A stretch of 30,121 bases of DNA, taken from Chara braunii (taxonomy: Eukaryota; Streptophyta; Charophyceae; Charales; Characeae). The position numbers and the translations under genes are program-made. Of this stretch, positions 21,289 to 30,098 are shown piece after piece (the stretch's first letter is position 1; each line of letters starts with the position of its first letter). The DNA is taken from assembly GCA_003427395.1 (NCBI GenBank), contig BFEA01000145.1:1187933-1218053 (forward strand), written 5' to 3'. The notes beneath the pieces are model-generated. The model was given only the letters and a program-made list of their open reading frames with translations. It was not told where the DNA came from and searched no databases.

Positions 21289-21537
21289 TCCCCACTCACT
21301 GTCCAAAATACTGTAAAGAGCCTGAGCTGCCAAGACGGTCTTCCCACCACGCACCCAATGGATACAGATCAAGTTTTCTCTTCACCGGCTCTCTCTTACC
21401 CCCAAACCGGCAACGCTCCCACTGCCCCTGTCACACTCTCATTGCTCCAGGTGGTACCGCTGCTAGTGGTTCCATAAGTTTCACCCTGAACCATGCTACA
21501 ATTGCTTCCCTCTCTCAATCCTAAGCCGCTGCAGCAA
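21289..21537 (+). repeat. Second 294-bp unit, body resumed after LINE copy 2
   Basis: The sequence CACTGTCCAAAATACTG onward matches 16059-16295, including GAGCCTGAGCTGCCAAGACGG, CACCACGCACCCAA and TTCACCGGCTCT, with substitutions and small indels. It is in the same orientation as copy 1. The first bases (TCTAGCATCCCCACT) resemble a decayed version of the unit start seen at 16042-16057. Confidence 0.75.
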
Positions 21538-22036
21538 TACGTGTTTCTAAAAATGAAACACTAAAAGCAACCCACGCGCCAGAGCAGAGACAGTAAGAAT
21601 TTTACTTCTCAAGGGTTTCAACAGACAATAAAGCAATCAATTTGAAAGAAATGCAGTGCACTAAAATACGACAGACTAGCCTAGAGAACAACTAGAAAAC
21701 GAAGAGTATGCTCTAGACTTTGTAACTGAATATGGCCACAGAGACAACCAGGTTCAGTGTTCAGAGCAGAAGAGCTGAAATCGTGACACCAGAATCCTGA
21801 GTTTTTCTACTACAGGATTTAGACAAAAACGACTTATAACAGGGAACAATCATACTCTAAAATACGACAAAAAACAGAGTCCTAATCGTAATTAGGCCCA
21901 TTTGTCCAATCATAATACTAATTAGCCAGCAGCTTCTTCTATAGATCATGTCGTCAGCCCATATGGATGCTCTTGGTATTGCCCTGTGACGCCCAACCTC
22001 ACGCCCAACGCGACTTCCTCATCGGAGTGGGATGGG
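21538..22036. other. Unassigned AT-rich region
   Basis: No ORF of note. CTAAAATACGACA occurs twice, near 21661 and 21858. TGTGACGCCCA at 21985-21995 recurs at 24738-24748. Plant gypsy LTRs often begin with a similar TGTSACGCCC, but the sequences after the two copies do not match each other, so no LTR pair is supported. Confidence 0.45.
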
Positions 22037-22115
22037 GGCCCGGAAGTACGAGAAAGGGGTGTGCCAAGGATTTTAGGAGATTTGGGGGTGGAGTCCCAGG
22101 TCGGAACTGAGATCT
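22037..22115 (+). repeat. Short interspersed repeat, copy 2 (partner at 1254-1333)
   Basis: This matches the reverse complement of 1254-1333 through GGCCCRGAA, GGGGTGTGCCAAGGATTTT and CGGAACTGARATC. The similarity fades to the right of about 22115. Confidence 0.6.
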
Positions 22116-23079
22116 CTTGTGGCAAGTTTCAGGGGTAGGAGTGCAAGTGTCTTCTGGGTCAGAGTTGGGGCGATGACGGATTGTGCTGCTTGGGCCGGGG
22201 TGGGGTGCTACGGGTGTCTTTGTGGGAGTGCTCGTACCGCTGCCGTCTGTCGCACGTCTCGGGATCCGACAAAGACGAGTTGGGTTCCCGTCGCTCGGCC
22301 CTGGGATGAGCTCGTTGCACGACCCTCACCTGTCGAGGCTCGTCGGACTGCCGACACTCCGAGCACGGCGGACGGGGCCAGAACCGGGCTATCGAATCCC
22401 AAGGGACCACGAGTAACTGGTGGTAGGGGAGGACAAGGACGGTATAGAAGGGAGGGAAGTCAGTGGTAATGGCAACGAAGCCTGGGGTTAGAAGATACTG
22501 CTGGTTTCAGTTGTCGGGATAATCGGGAATCCGCGAGTCTCGGTTGATTGCCAGCTGGAAGTCGCCCCTGCACAGACGCTCGTTTTCAGTCCGGCAGGGG
22601 TGCTCAAGGTACCCAGGGTTCCGTAGGTGGCGCCGTTGTCAGGTTCACTGACGACGGATCTGTTCCCTCTCCCAATACGCTCAGTATTCTGGGTCTCTCA
22701 GGCTTTCGCGATCGGTGATCCAAAAAGGGGAATCTATCGCCATGTCTCGTTCAACTGAATTTATGCACACACATCTTCCTACGGGATGAGATCGCGGCCG
22801 ACTTTTGCAGGCGCATGTGTAGATGGCACGTCCGCAGGCGGCCGCTGTCTTATACGTGCGTGCGCAAGGGTCAGCGGACCAGATCCTGATCTGCGCAAAT
22901 AACCAAGCGAGCGATCCGTCAGCGTACCGGCTTAGTTATGCCGCTAATTCCTTAGGCTATCAATCTCGTTTCGTTTCGGGCTTGCACAAAGCATACACAC
23001 TCGGCAATCCCCGTAGGGCTGAGGGCGTCGGGGCCTTAATTCGTCCCGAACTGTATCGTAGATAGGGATTCCATCATTC
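22116..23079. other. GC-rich unassigned region with a PBS-like block and hairpin
   Basis: There is no recognisable domain. At 22628-22639 the block GTGGCGCCGTTG resembles the TGGCGCCGTTG sequence I associate with the start of the internal region in some plant gypsy elements. It overlaps a hairpin at 22633-22657 (CCGTTGTCAG with CTGACGACGG, one G-T pair, loop GTTCA). An LTR upstream is possible but not demonstrated. Confidence 0.35.
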
Positions 23080-23892
23080 ATGTCGAGATCTGTTGTGCTA
23101 AGTCCATTCGGGGTTGCGGGCCGACCTCGTGGGTGCGCGTGTAAGTCGTGCTCATCAGATCGCACTTACACGGGGACTCGCGGGGTTAGTCCGCTGTGGG
23201 TAGATCCATTAGCCAATCACCTGTCCAGAAGAAGGTTCGTGCAACAATCCTTCAGCCAATTTTGTTCGAGCAGAAAGCAGTTATGTGGCCATCAGGGGAA
23301 TATCTCATCACCATCCAGACACACATCGAAGCATCGTAACAGTATCAAACTCCTTTCACCTACCAATCATCCGGGTGAGACTAGATCGGCGCTGCGAGCG
23401 CTGGATGATTCAGGATTACACACAAGACATCGGGTATTCAAGCATTACAAGATCATCAAACCCATCTCGTCAAGCGGATGCAAAAATGAAATAGGGAGGA
23501 CAGAGATTGAGCCACACATCACAAAAAACCGAAAGAAATGTCAAAAATGCAAAACAAGGGCGCCTCGCCCAGAGCCAAAATTTCATACACAAGGACTGAG
23601 AAAAGACAAGGAAGATTGCAGTCCCACATCCACCTGTTTCCTCTCTCTCTCTCTCTTTCCGATGCGGACAGTCTGTCGTCTCGCACCCACCAACGAAGTC
23701 GTCACCCCGCTTAGTCCGCATGCGCCCGTCAAGTTCGCCCGTGCACCACAGTCCGTCGTGGCCTACACGTCAACCCTGCACACTTGGCACCAGCTCGTCG
23801 GGTCGCCCAACTCCCACGTCAACTCACCTCTTACTTCGCTCATTAGTCGACCCTCACTGATCGCGCTAACCTCGAGCTTCCGAAATTTTTAG
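23080..23892 (+). CDS. Hypothetical ORF of 270 codons, no recognised domain
   Basis: The longest open frame outside the retroelements. Composition is rich in Ser, Arg, Pro and His, with a CKSC and a KCQKCK motif, a microsatellite-derived Ser-Leu stretch near 23639-23658, and no conserved block I recognise. An inverted repeat (CGTGTAAGT/ACTTACACG, 23138-23172) lies within it. Such features argue that it is a fortuitous frame in LTR-like or spacer DNA. Confidence 0.15.
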   Translation: MSRSVVLSPFGVAGRPRGCACKSCSSDRTYTGTRGVSPLWVDPLANHLSRRRFVQQSFSQFCSSRKQLCGHQGNISSPSRHTSKHRNSIKLLSPTNHPGETRSALRALDDSGLHTRHRVFKHYKIIKPISSSGCKNEIGRTEIEPHITKNRKKCQKCKTRAPRPEPKFHTQGLRKDKEDCSPTSTCFLSLSLFPMRTVCRLAPTNEVVTPLSPHAPVKFARAPQSVVAYTSTLHTWHQLVGSPNSHVNSPLTSLISRPSLIALTSSFRNF

Positions 23893-25051
23893 AGAGCTAT
23901 CTCATCGCGCCGACAAAATTTATAATATGCATGCGTGCGCGAAGATGCAGAATTGCAGGGATTGGAAGGAGGATCAGAGAAGGAAGTGCCTACGCTTGGC
24001 ATGGCCAGATCGCGGCGTGGGGGACGTAGCCACTCTCCACACATCGATCTAGGCATGCAGCGCTCGGGCCAATCAGATGCGGCAAAAAAAAGGGGAGAAG
24101 GGCGAGAAGAAGGTGAGGGAATAAGAAGAAAGATACAGTTACAATGGCGCCCGCCCAACAATTACAGTTACATGCAAGATTATGGGCGCCGCTTAGTCAG
24201 AACTTCGTTCCCGCCGCAGGAAGATGCGCGCAAGAAAGAGGCGCCGCTCGACAAAAAATTCAAAAAAGTCCTAAATTTCTATCTAAGCTCAAAATTGCAA
24301 TAGAAAAATTTCGATGACACAAAAAGGAGCAAAAAGAAATCAAAAAATTTCGAGAGCCCTCGGGGGCATGTCCTTAGTTAAAAGGAAAATTTAAAAAGAA
24401 AAACCAAAAAAAAAAAAAAGAAAAAAAACCTCCTACACGATCATTGCGCCAAAAATCTTCATTTCCTCCTTTTACTCCCAGAAGAGCAAGAAAGAACCAT
24501 CGCCCACCATTATCGATCACGCCCGACGGGGCGCGCATACTGAACCGTTTGTCCCAAGCCTGTCCCATTATCGCCGAAGGGGAAGGAACGAAGCGAAGGA
24601 AAAGAAAGAAGTGAGGACACTTACGCAATTTACCCGCCGATTTCACCTCCCGCAATTTGCCCAATCCTCCCATCTCAGAACCCCTCATTGTCATCGAGCA
24701 GAAAGTTGCGCAGCGCCGAAAATGGTTCGTCACATATGTGACGCCCAGGGGTTTCCAATCTTGAGCAAGCTCCTGCTTGCTCGATGTTGCGACACGTGCC
24801 GATCTCTCTAATCGATCGACGACGCGGAGCTCTCTACGTGCCACTTACCGTGCGATAAGAGTGTGGAAGTCATCCAACGGGGCATACATGGGCTCTATCC
24901 TACAAGTTCCTCGGGAAGGGCAATCTAGCCACAAATGGAGGAGGAGGTGGTGGTGGTGGTGGTGGTGGGGTCTTGCCAATTAAAACGTGTCGTTACCGCA
25001 TGATATGAGTGTGGATCATCCTGTTGACACGTCATCAGATCCGATGGTGCG
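23893..25051. other. Unassigned region with A-rich tract, hairpin and triplet repeat
   Basis: A-rich tract at about 24388-24430. A perfect 8-bp hairpin lies at 24763-24782 (GAGCAAGC, loop TCCT, GCTTGCTC). A GGA/GGT triplet repeat lies at 24937-24970. Minus-strand ORFs through the A-rich tract give poly-Phe and are rejected as genes. Confidence 0.5.
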
Positions 25052-25917
25052 CTAGTGACCCGCAGGGAGAGGATAAGGGAGTCGGTACATGGGGGAATGG
25101 CGAGGGGGAGGATCACTTGGGAGCGGGGGTAAGAAATTTTCCATCCTTGGTACCATCTCCGACAGCTCTTGGTATCTGACAATGCGATGTATGCGGGGGA
25201 ATCGGTGACTGTTGTGGGGGAGAGAAGCGAGGTAGTCAGGATAGAGGGTTGGAAAGATGCGGAGCAGGGCCTTGCGGAACTGATCATAGTCCGCGCACGC
25301 GGGGATAGTGCCCGTAATTATGCAGTAGACTTCGACCATGTTACGTCCTTGCCATGCGGCACTGAAGAGAAGAACGTGGAGGGAGGGAGAGGAGGCGGCG
25401 CATCTCGTGGTGGAATGCGGATACACTGCGACAGCGAGGCGAGTGGCGTAGAAGTGGCGGAAGGTGGAAGTCGGAAAGGGGTTACGAGGGACGGAGAGCG
25501 GGGTATCAATCTGCCGGAGGGTCAGAAAATCAAGGGGACAGGATAACGACCGGGGACGTAGCCCGATGCCCCGCATCGCCACGTGTTCGAACTGAGGGAC
25601 GGGGGGAAGGGTAGGGGGATCGGCTCCGTCGCCTCTGCGCCGGCGCGCTCGAAGTCTCTGCAGGAGCGAGCCATCCTCAATCGCGGGCAGCTCGGGATCT
25701 CTGGTCGGGTCATCCGGGATTGGCAAATTAGTGTCGCTGGAATGTTCCAACGGCTGCTACCCCGCCGCTATCTCTTCCCTCCTTGCGGCTGCTGCAGGAT
25801 CCGCATCTCCGACTTCCGCCTGATCGTCCTCTCCTCCCAAACTTTCCCACTCAGACTCCTCTCCTTCGTCTTCGTCTTCTTCTTCCTTTTCTTCCTCTTC
25901 TTCTTCACTCACTGCTC
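25052..25917 (-). pseudogene. Inverted fragment of an acidic-tract retroelement protein
   Basis: On the minus strand the frame starts at about 25917 with a Glu/Asp tract (25855-25915), passes a TAG near 25758, and continues as an open frame from 25750. It includes LPIPDDPTRDPELPA, RARRRRGDG and, further on, YDQFRKALLRIFPTLYPDY. The whole reads as a gag-like or accessory protein of LTR elements, by style only. Its acidic tract recalls that of the plus-strand ORF at 29820-29885. At 25917/25918 it joins, head to head, the plus-strand RT of gypsy element 2. Confidence 0.45.
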
Positions 25918-26440
25918 AATAAGTTTGATATTCGACATGGCTTCCATCACATTCTGGTTAAGGAGGAAGATCGGTCGAAGACGGCCTTCGTACTGTTTGA
26001 GAGCACGTGGCAGTGGGTTCGGTGTCCGATGGGAATTTGCAATGCGTCGGCCACGTTTCAGCGAGCCATGAACGTCACGTTTCAGAACTTCGTCAACAAG
26101 ACACGGTTAACGTAGGGAATGATCAACTTCTGCGTCATTGTGTACATGGACGACATCCTGGTTTATTCGGAAACCTATCACGGCCATGCACAACATATCG
26201 AGTGGACGTTGGGTGCTTTGAGAGACGCCAGATTCAAGATTGCGCTCGAAAATAGCGAATTTTTCCTTTCGGAAATTTCGTTCTTGGGCTACATCGTGAC
26301 ACGTGGAGGACTGCGGTTTGACTCGAGAAAGGTCGCAGCGGTGAAGGAAGCTCCTGTTCCCGCGTCACTGACGTAGGTTCGAGCCTTCTTGGGTTTAGGC
26401 TCGTACTTTCGTCGTTTCATTAAAGGTTTCGCCGTGACCA
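25918..26440 (+). pseudogene. Gypsy element 2 reverse transcriptase, 5' truncated
   Basis: Starts with KFDIRHGFHHILVKEEDRSK, the strand with the first catalytic Asp. It continues with RCPMGICNASATFQRAMN, VIVYMDDILVYSE (catalytic YMDD near 26143-26154) and FLSEISFLGYIVTRGGL, then the connector VRAFLGLGSYFRRFIKGF. TAG stops lie at 26113 and 26374. The second is just before VRAFLGL, where Gln or Glu is usual, so it fits a CAG change. The frame is otherwise kept. Confidence 0.85.
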
Positions 26441-26450
26441 ACCCCTTAGT

Positions 26451-27041
26451 TGGGACGCAGAGTGCGAACAGGTCTTCGCGACCCTCAAAGACGCTCAAAG
26501 TCTGGCAACGGCCCCTATTTTGATCCGGCCGGACCCCGCAAAGCAGTTCATTCTTATAACGGACTGACAGCCGAAAGCTATTTCCGCTATTCTAGCGCAA
26601 AAGGGGAACGACGACCGCGAACACGTCATCGAATATGCGTCCCGCACGGTGCCAGACGAACGGAGGAACGATTCGGCCCCACAAGGCGAGTGCTACGCAG
26701 TAGTGTGGAAAATTTGACACTTGCATCCGTATCTGTACGGACAAAAGTTTCTCCTCGTCACCGATCACGAGCCCTTGCTAGCGGTGAAACGACTTACTAA
26801 CTAGACAGGCATGATTGAGCGTTGGGCAGTGCGCCTACAGGAGTACGACTTCGACATCATCCACCGAAAGACGGAGAGGCACGACAACACGGACGGACTG
26901 GCACGTCTGCATCGACCAGCTAAAGTGCTTAAGGCGGAAGAGATCATCCCATGGAAGGAACCGGAATCGACGAACGGGCCCAAGTACAGACAAGTGGCAG
27001 TCCTCCCACGTGGCAAGAAGCAGGCAGGTGGCAATGGGTGA
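26451..27041 (+). pseudogene. Gypsy element 2 RNase H (broken)
   Basis: RNase H degrades the RNA strand of the RNA-DNA hybrid. This frame reads WDAECEQVFATLKDA, QFILITD (first catalytic Asp), HVIEYASRTVP, then LLVTDHEPLLAVKRL and RWAVRLQEYDFDIIHRK, the last being the usual RNase H C-terminal end. TGA stops lie at 26565 and 26715 and a TAG at 26802. The junction with RT (26440-26451) has lost sequence and frame. The ORF ends at TGA 27039-27041, overlapping the ATG of the integrase ORF by 8 bases (ATGGGTGA). Confidence 0.8.
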
Positions 27042-28761
27042 CGAAGGTAATCCTACAACTCCCCTCACTCCCCTCTCCTCCTCATCTCTTCTCTCCCTAC
27101 CTGATAAATTTTGTTATTTTTGCGAAGCAATTTCTCACTTATACTCGGTCTCTATATGTCCTCGCGGGGAAGGATATGCGAAATGGATAGATTGTCGACA
27201 TTGTGTCGCCCGAGCCCACGGCTCGTGCATCCGATACCGAAATGACAGTAAGCCGTGGTTGTACCCCTTGTGTCGGGTTGATAAGATCCCGACCGAGGCT
27301 TGCTTTTTGGACGCCACGTCAGAAGGGTTGGAAAAGACCCGAAAGTTTAGAAGGGCCGCGGTATGGACGGATGTCGCTTTGATTGCCACCCTAGTTGGTA
27401 ACCCTCTCCAGGACTCCACCAAGGAAGATCGGAGGAGGGCCAATGAAAGGGCTCGGAACTGCCGCTGGAATGAGGGACGGTTGGAAAAACGAAAAACGGA
27501 TGGTAGTGGGATTTGGATGGTAGTGCCGCACCCGTTCATGAGGTATGACTCAGTGAGGACAGCGCATGAGGAAACGGCTTCCCATTTTGCCGTACGGATC
27601 ACGGAGGCGGCAATCGACAAAAATGAGTGGTATTGGTCCAATATTCATGATGATGTGAAATTCATTGTCGCAAGCTGTCATGTCTGCGCTGCGGACAAAC
27701 CGTCGATTCAACTGTCGAGATCGTTAGTACCGACTGTAGTTGAACGGCCGTTTCAAAGGGTTAGCATGGACACTACCGATATTGTGGTGCCTCCTGGACC
27801 TAATAGTTGTGAGTATTCAATCCTACTGGTGTTCGTGGATCATTTTTCGAAATGGATTGAGGCATATCCCTGTCGTACGCGACAGGTGGCTGAAATTGCG
27901 CGATACGTCAATCGGTTTTTACGGATGCACCAGGACACAGAGGAAATTCTGATCGATAATGGGGTAGAATTCAGGGGAGAAGTCTTCAAGAACCTGGTCG
28001 TACATGACGTCGCTATTCGGAATACCGCACCCCATATGTCGCAATCTAACGGGCTGGTAGAAAATGCAAATAGGGTGATAAAGATCGCGCTACGACGCAA
28101 TATCGCGGCACGGGACCCCGGGCACTGGCCCGATATCGTAGATCACATTCTGGCGGTCCATCGAGGTATGCCCCACGAATCGACGGGCCTGAGCCCTTTT
28201 CAATTAAGGACCAATAGCGTGGCCTGCGTTTCAATACAAAGCCTCCCTGACGAATCTTCGCTGAACCAACGACCCACCAGGGCCACAATTCGAGACAAGG
28301 TCAAGAGACACATGGAATTGATGGAAAGGTCCCTGCCTCGATTGGCCCGAAAGCGCCAGAAAATGACCGAGTTGGCCCACGGCCAGCGGATCCATAGTTA
28401 CGAGGCCCGGAACGGGAACGCGAGTTCGCGGCCCCAGTACAAATTAGGGGACTTGGTGCAGGTGAGGAAATGTGCTCGCCAAGGTAATATAGCGCCACGA
28501 TTCTTCGGGCGATTCCGAGTGATCGAGCTTGAACCGAACGGAGTGAACACCGTGCGCCTCGTGTCGGAAGTCTTGGGAAGTCGATCGGCTCGACCGATCG
28601 TTCGTCACGTGTCTTACCTGTGTCCCCTCCCTTCATCCCCATCTCCTGCATCTTCTCCCTCCTCCTTGGCTACGGAAGAAGACGACGATTTTCCATCACT
28701 ATCTTCCTCCCCTACATCTCTCACCTTTTCCCATTCTCCGTCCCCGCCACCATCGCCATGA
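27034..28761 (+). CDS. PHD finger-integrase of gypsy element 2 (intact, 575 codons)
   Basis: Integrase inserts element DNA into the genome. Residues 27-80 form a PHD-like finger: C27-x2-C30, WID before C54-x2-C57-x4-H62-x2-C65, and W75-x-Y-P-x-C80; Tyr77 replaces one Cys, a possible G-to-A change. The HHCC zinc domain has H178, H184, C215 and C218. The catalytic triad is D246, D308 and E343, with 34 residues between the last two, one fewer than usual. A GPY/F-like region (RFFGRFRVIELE, then HVSYLCP) lies near residues 485-540, followed by a Ser/Pro-rich tail. I chose ATG 27034 because everything upstream in this frame merely overlaps RNase H in another frame. Start by frameshifting from the RNase H frame is an alternative. 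Confidence 0.85.
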   Translation: MGDEGNPTTPLTPLSSSSLLSLPDKFCYFCEAISHLYSVSICPRGEGYAKWIDCRHCVARAHGSCIRYRNDSKPWLYPLCRVDKIPTEACFLDATSEGLEKTRKFRRAAVWTDVALIATLVGNPLQDSTKEDRRRANERARNCRWNEGRLEKRKTDGSGIWMVVPHPFMRYDSVRTAHEETASHFAVRITEAAIDKNEWYWSNIHDDVKFIVASCHVCAADKPSIQLSRSLVPTVVERPFQRVSMDTTDIVVPPGPNSCEYSILLVFVDHFSKWIEAYPCRTRQVAEIARYVNRFLRMHQDTEEILIDNGVEFRGEVFKNLVVHDVAIRNTAPHMSQSNGLVENANRVIKIALRRNIAARDPGHWPDIVDHILAVHRGMPHESTGLSPFQLRTNSVACVSIQSLPDESSLNQRPTRATIRDKVKRHMELMERSLPRLARKRQKMTELAHGQRIHSYEARNGNASSRPQYKLGDLVQVRKCARQGNIAPRFFGRFRVIELEPNGVNTVRLVSEVLGSRSARPIVRHVSYLCPLPSSPSPASSPSSLATEEDDDFPSLSSSPTSLTFSHSPSPPPSP

Positions 28762-30005
28762 GTTTTCTTACGGAGCGAGCCCTCGACGATCATCTGCTAG
28801 CGGAGCCTAGCGCCACGAGGCTACATCTCAGCGATTCGGCAGGTTCATCATCCGCGGTTCAATCTGGATCTTCTACAACTCGCGCAATTCTTTTGCACTT
28901 CGGGGGTATATGCAGCAGCCGAGTTCCGATTTGCGGGCAGTCACCAGGCGGTTGTGTTGGCAGAGGCAGTAGCTGTCCATCGGCGGTCAGCTCCAGGGAT
29001 CAGCCACGTGTCTACAGTTGTCGGCTTCAGCGGCGACATTAGCGCGATCAGTGCTCTACGGCATACAACTATCCGGACGTCACTGAGGGAGTAGGGACAA
29101 CAATTGGCAGCGGAGTGAAACCACTAGCTCACGCGCCACGGGGACAATCTTGTCCCTACGGACGACATCGATCTCGATGGGATTCGAGCGTTCCAGCACG
29201 AACCGACGGTGGTGCTCCGAGAACTGATCCCCTTCCAACGTCCCCAATGAACCGCTCCCAACTCTCTACCTTCGCCCTTCCATCTCTCTTTCCCACCTTT
29301 TGGCAGTCTAGTATTCACCCTCGCTTCTCTTTCTGTCTAGAGCCGCTCGCTGCCCCCCTCCTCGATCCAAGGCAGTGGAGGCTCTGGTGTGAACACTTCA
29401 TCGATCTTTCGGTGTGCCTGGTCAGAGTGCGGTTGACGTGGACCAGGGACGAGGAACACTGCGCCTGGAGTGAGTACCTGGAGTTGCTGATCATCCAGGC
29501 TTGGAGGACGGACGCGGAGGGCGATCTTCTCGGATTCTTATTCGGATCGGTGTGGCCCGGCCATCGCCAGCTAATTGTGCAGGAGCTCATAGTTCCTCTC
29601 GCGCAGTTGGTTGACGACCTCCCCCTCGAGATCGTCTCACAGAGCGACGAGAGCCCGGTCCCGCACGTCCTCACACGGACGCTGACGCCGTATCTTCAGT
29701 GGTCGGCGTGCTTGGAGGAGCCGGGAAGCGGCCGCAACCCGCCATCGCAGCGGGGATATCTGGATCCGCGGGAAATCATGGATCTCGCCTTCTTCCAAAA
29801 TCGAACCGTCTTCGAAGACGAGGAGTTAGCGATCGAAGAAGAAGAAGAAGAAGAAGAAGAAGGCGCAGAAGAAGAAGAGGCGGCCTATATTGCACAGCCG
29901 GTCACGTCCGCGGCCGAAAACTGCCGCGGTCGTCGGCCGAATCGGCCGGGTTCGGCCACGGCCGACCAGCCGAGTTTGGTGCAGCTATTTTTTTCCTATA
30001 TTTAG
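28758..30005 (+). pseudogene. ORF downstream of integrase, acidic C-terminal region, unrecognised
   Basis: It starts at ATG 28758, overlapping the integrase stop as ATGA. The N-terminal part is MSFLTERALDDHLLAEPSAT and a Ser-rich stretch. The frame shifts near a G5 run at 28902-28906, continues as SGDISAISALR near 29030, and shifts back near 29090. From 29095 it stays open to 30005, with QWRLWCEHFIDLSVCLVRVR, a region ending FFQNRTVFEDEEL, and a Glu tract encoded by a GAA repeat at about 29838-29880. No known domain is recognised. Its place after integrase is where some LTR elements carry an extra ORF, but nothing env-like is visible: no signal peptide and no clear membrane segment. A relation to the inverted fragment at 25052-25917 is possible, based on the acidic tract. 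Confidence 0.5.
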
Positions 30006-30011
30006 CGCACA

Positions 30012-30081
30012 AACAAAAAACAAAAAATGGGCGTGTAGGGTTTTTTGAACCCTACACGCCCATATTTGTTTTTGGGGCATT
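30012..30081. repeat. Palindrome with 16-bp perfect arms
   Basis: Arms ATGGGCGTGTAGGGTT at 30027-30042 and its reverse complement at 30048-30063 close a 5-base loop. The pairing continues imperfectly outward through A-rich and T-rich flanks (about 30012-30026 and 30064-30075). It lies right after the stop of the preceding ORF and before the terminal A-run. It could be a small foldback element, part of an LTR or a transcript-end structure. Confidence 0.8.
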
Positions 30082-30098
30082 GCTGTTTTCTATTGCCT

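Larger units (their letters stand above)
25918..30005 (+). mobile_element. Ty3/gypsy-type LTR retrotransposon 2, 5' truncated, with PHD-integrase
   Basis: The element begins abruptly inside RT and continues through RNase H, a PHD finger fused to integrase, and another ORF after integrase. Gag, protease and the first RT motifs are missing and an inverted fragment takes their place. No LTR was identified. The 5' part (RT, RNase H) has five stops and a frameshift, while the part from 27034 onwards has no stop until the natural end of integrase. It is a different lineage from gypsy element 1: the RT box here is YMDD, not YLDD. Confidence 0.85.

Noticed and set aside
21985-24748. TGTGACGCCCA at 21985 and 24738 as an LTR pair
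   Set aside because: The sequences after the two 11-base matches do not align.
24374-24844. 156-codon minus-strand ORF ending in poly-Phe
   Set aside because: The Phe-rich end is the A-rich tract read backwards and the rest has no recognisable domain.
24937-24970. Triplet repeat as a coding Gly-rich or Trp-rich domain
   Set aside because: It is a simple repeat without a supported ORF around it.
25583-26071. 162-codon plus-strand ORF with a Phe-rich hydrophobic stretch, like a membrane segment
   Set aside because: The stretch is the complement of the acidic coding tract, and the rest overlaps real RT in another frame.
26815-27033. N-terminal 73 codons of the open frame containing integrase
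   Set aside because: This part overlaps the RNase H C terminus in another frame and has no integrase features, so the start was set at 27034.
28758-30005. The post-integrase ORF as an env gene
   Set aside because: I see no signal peptide, transmembrane segment or cleavage-site pattern, and the C-terminal region is strongly acidic.
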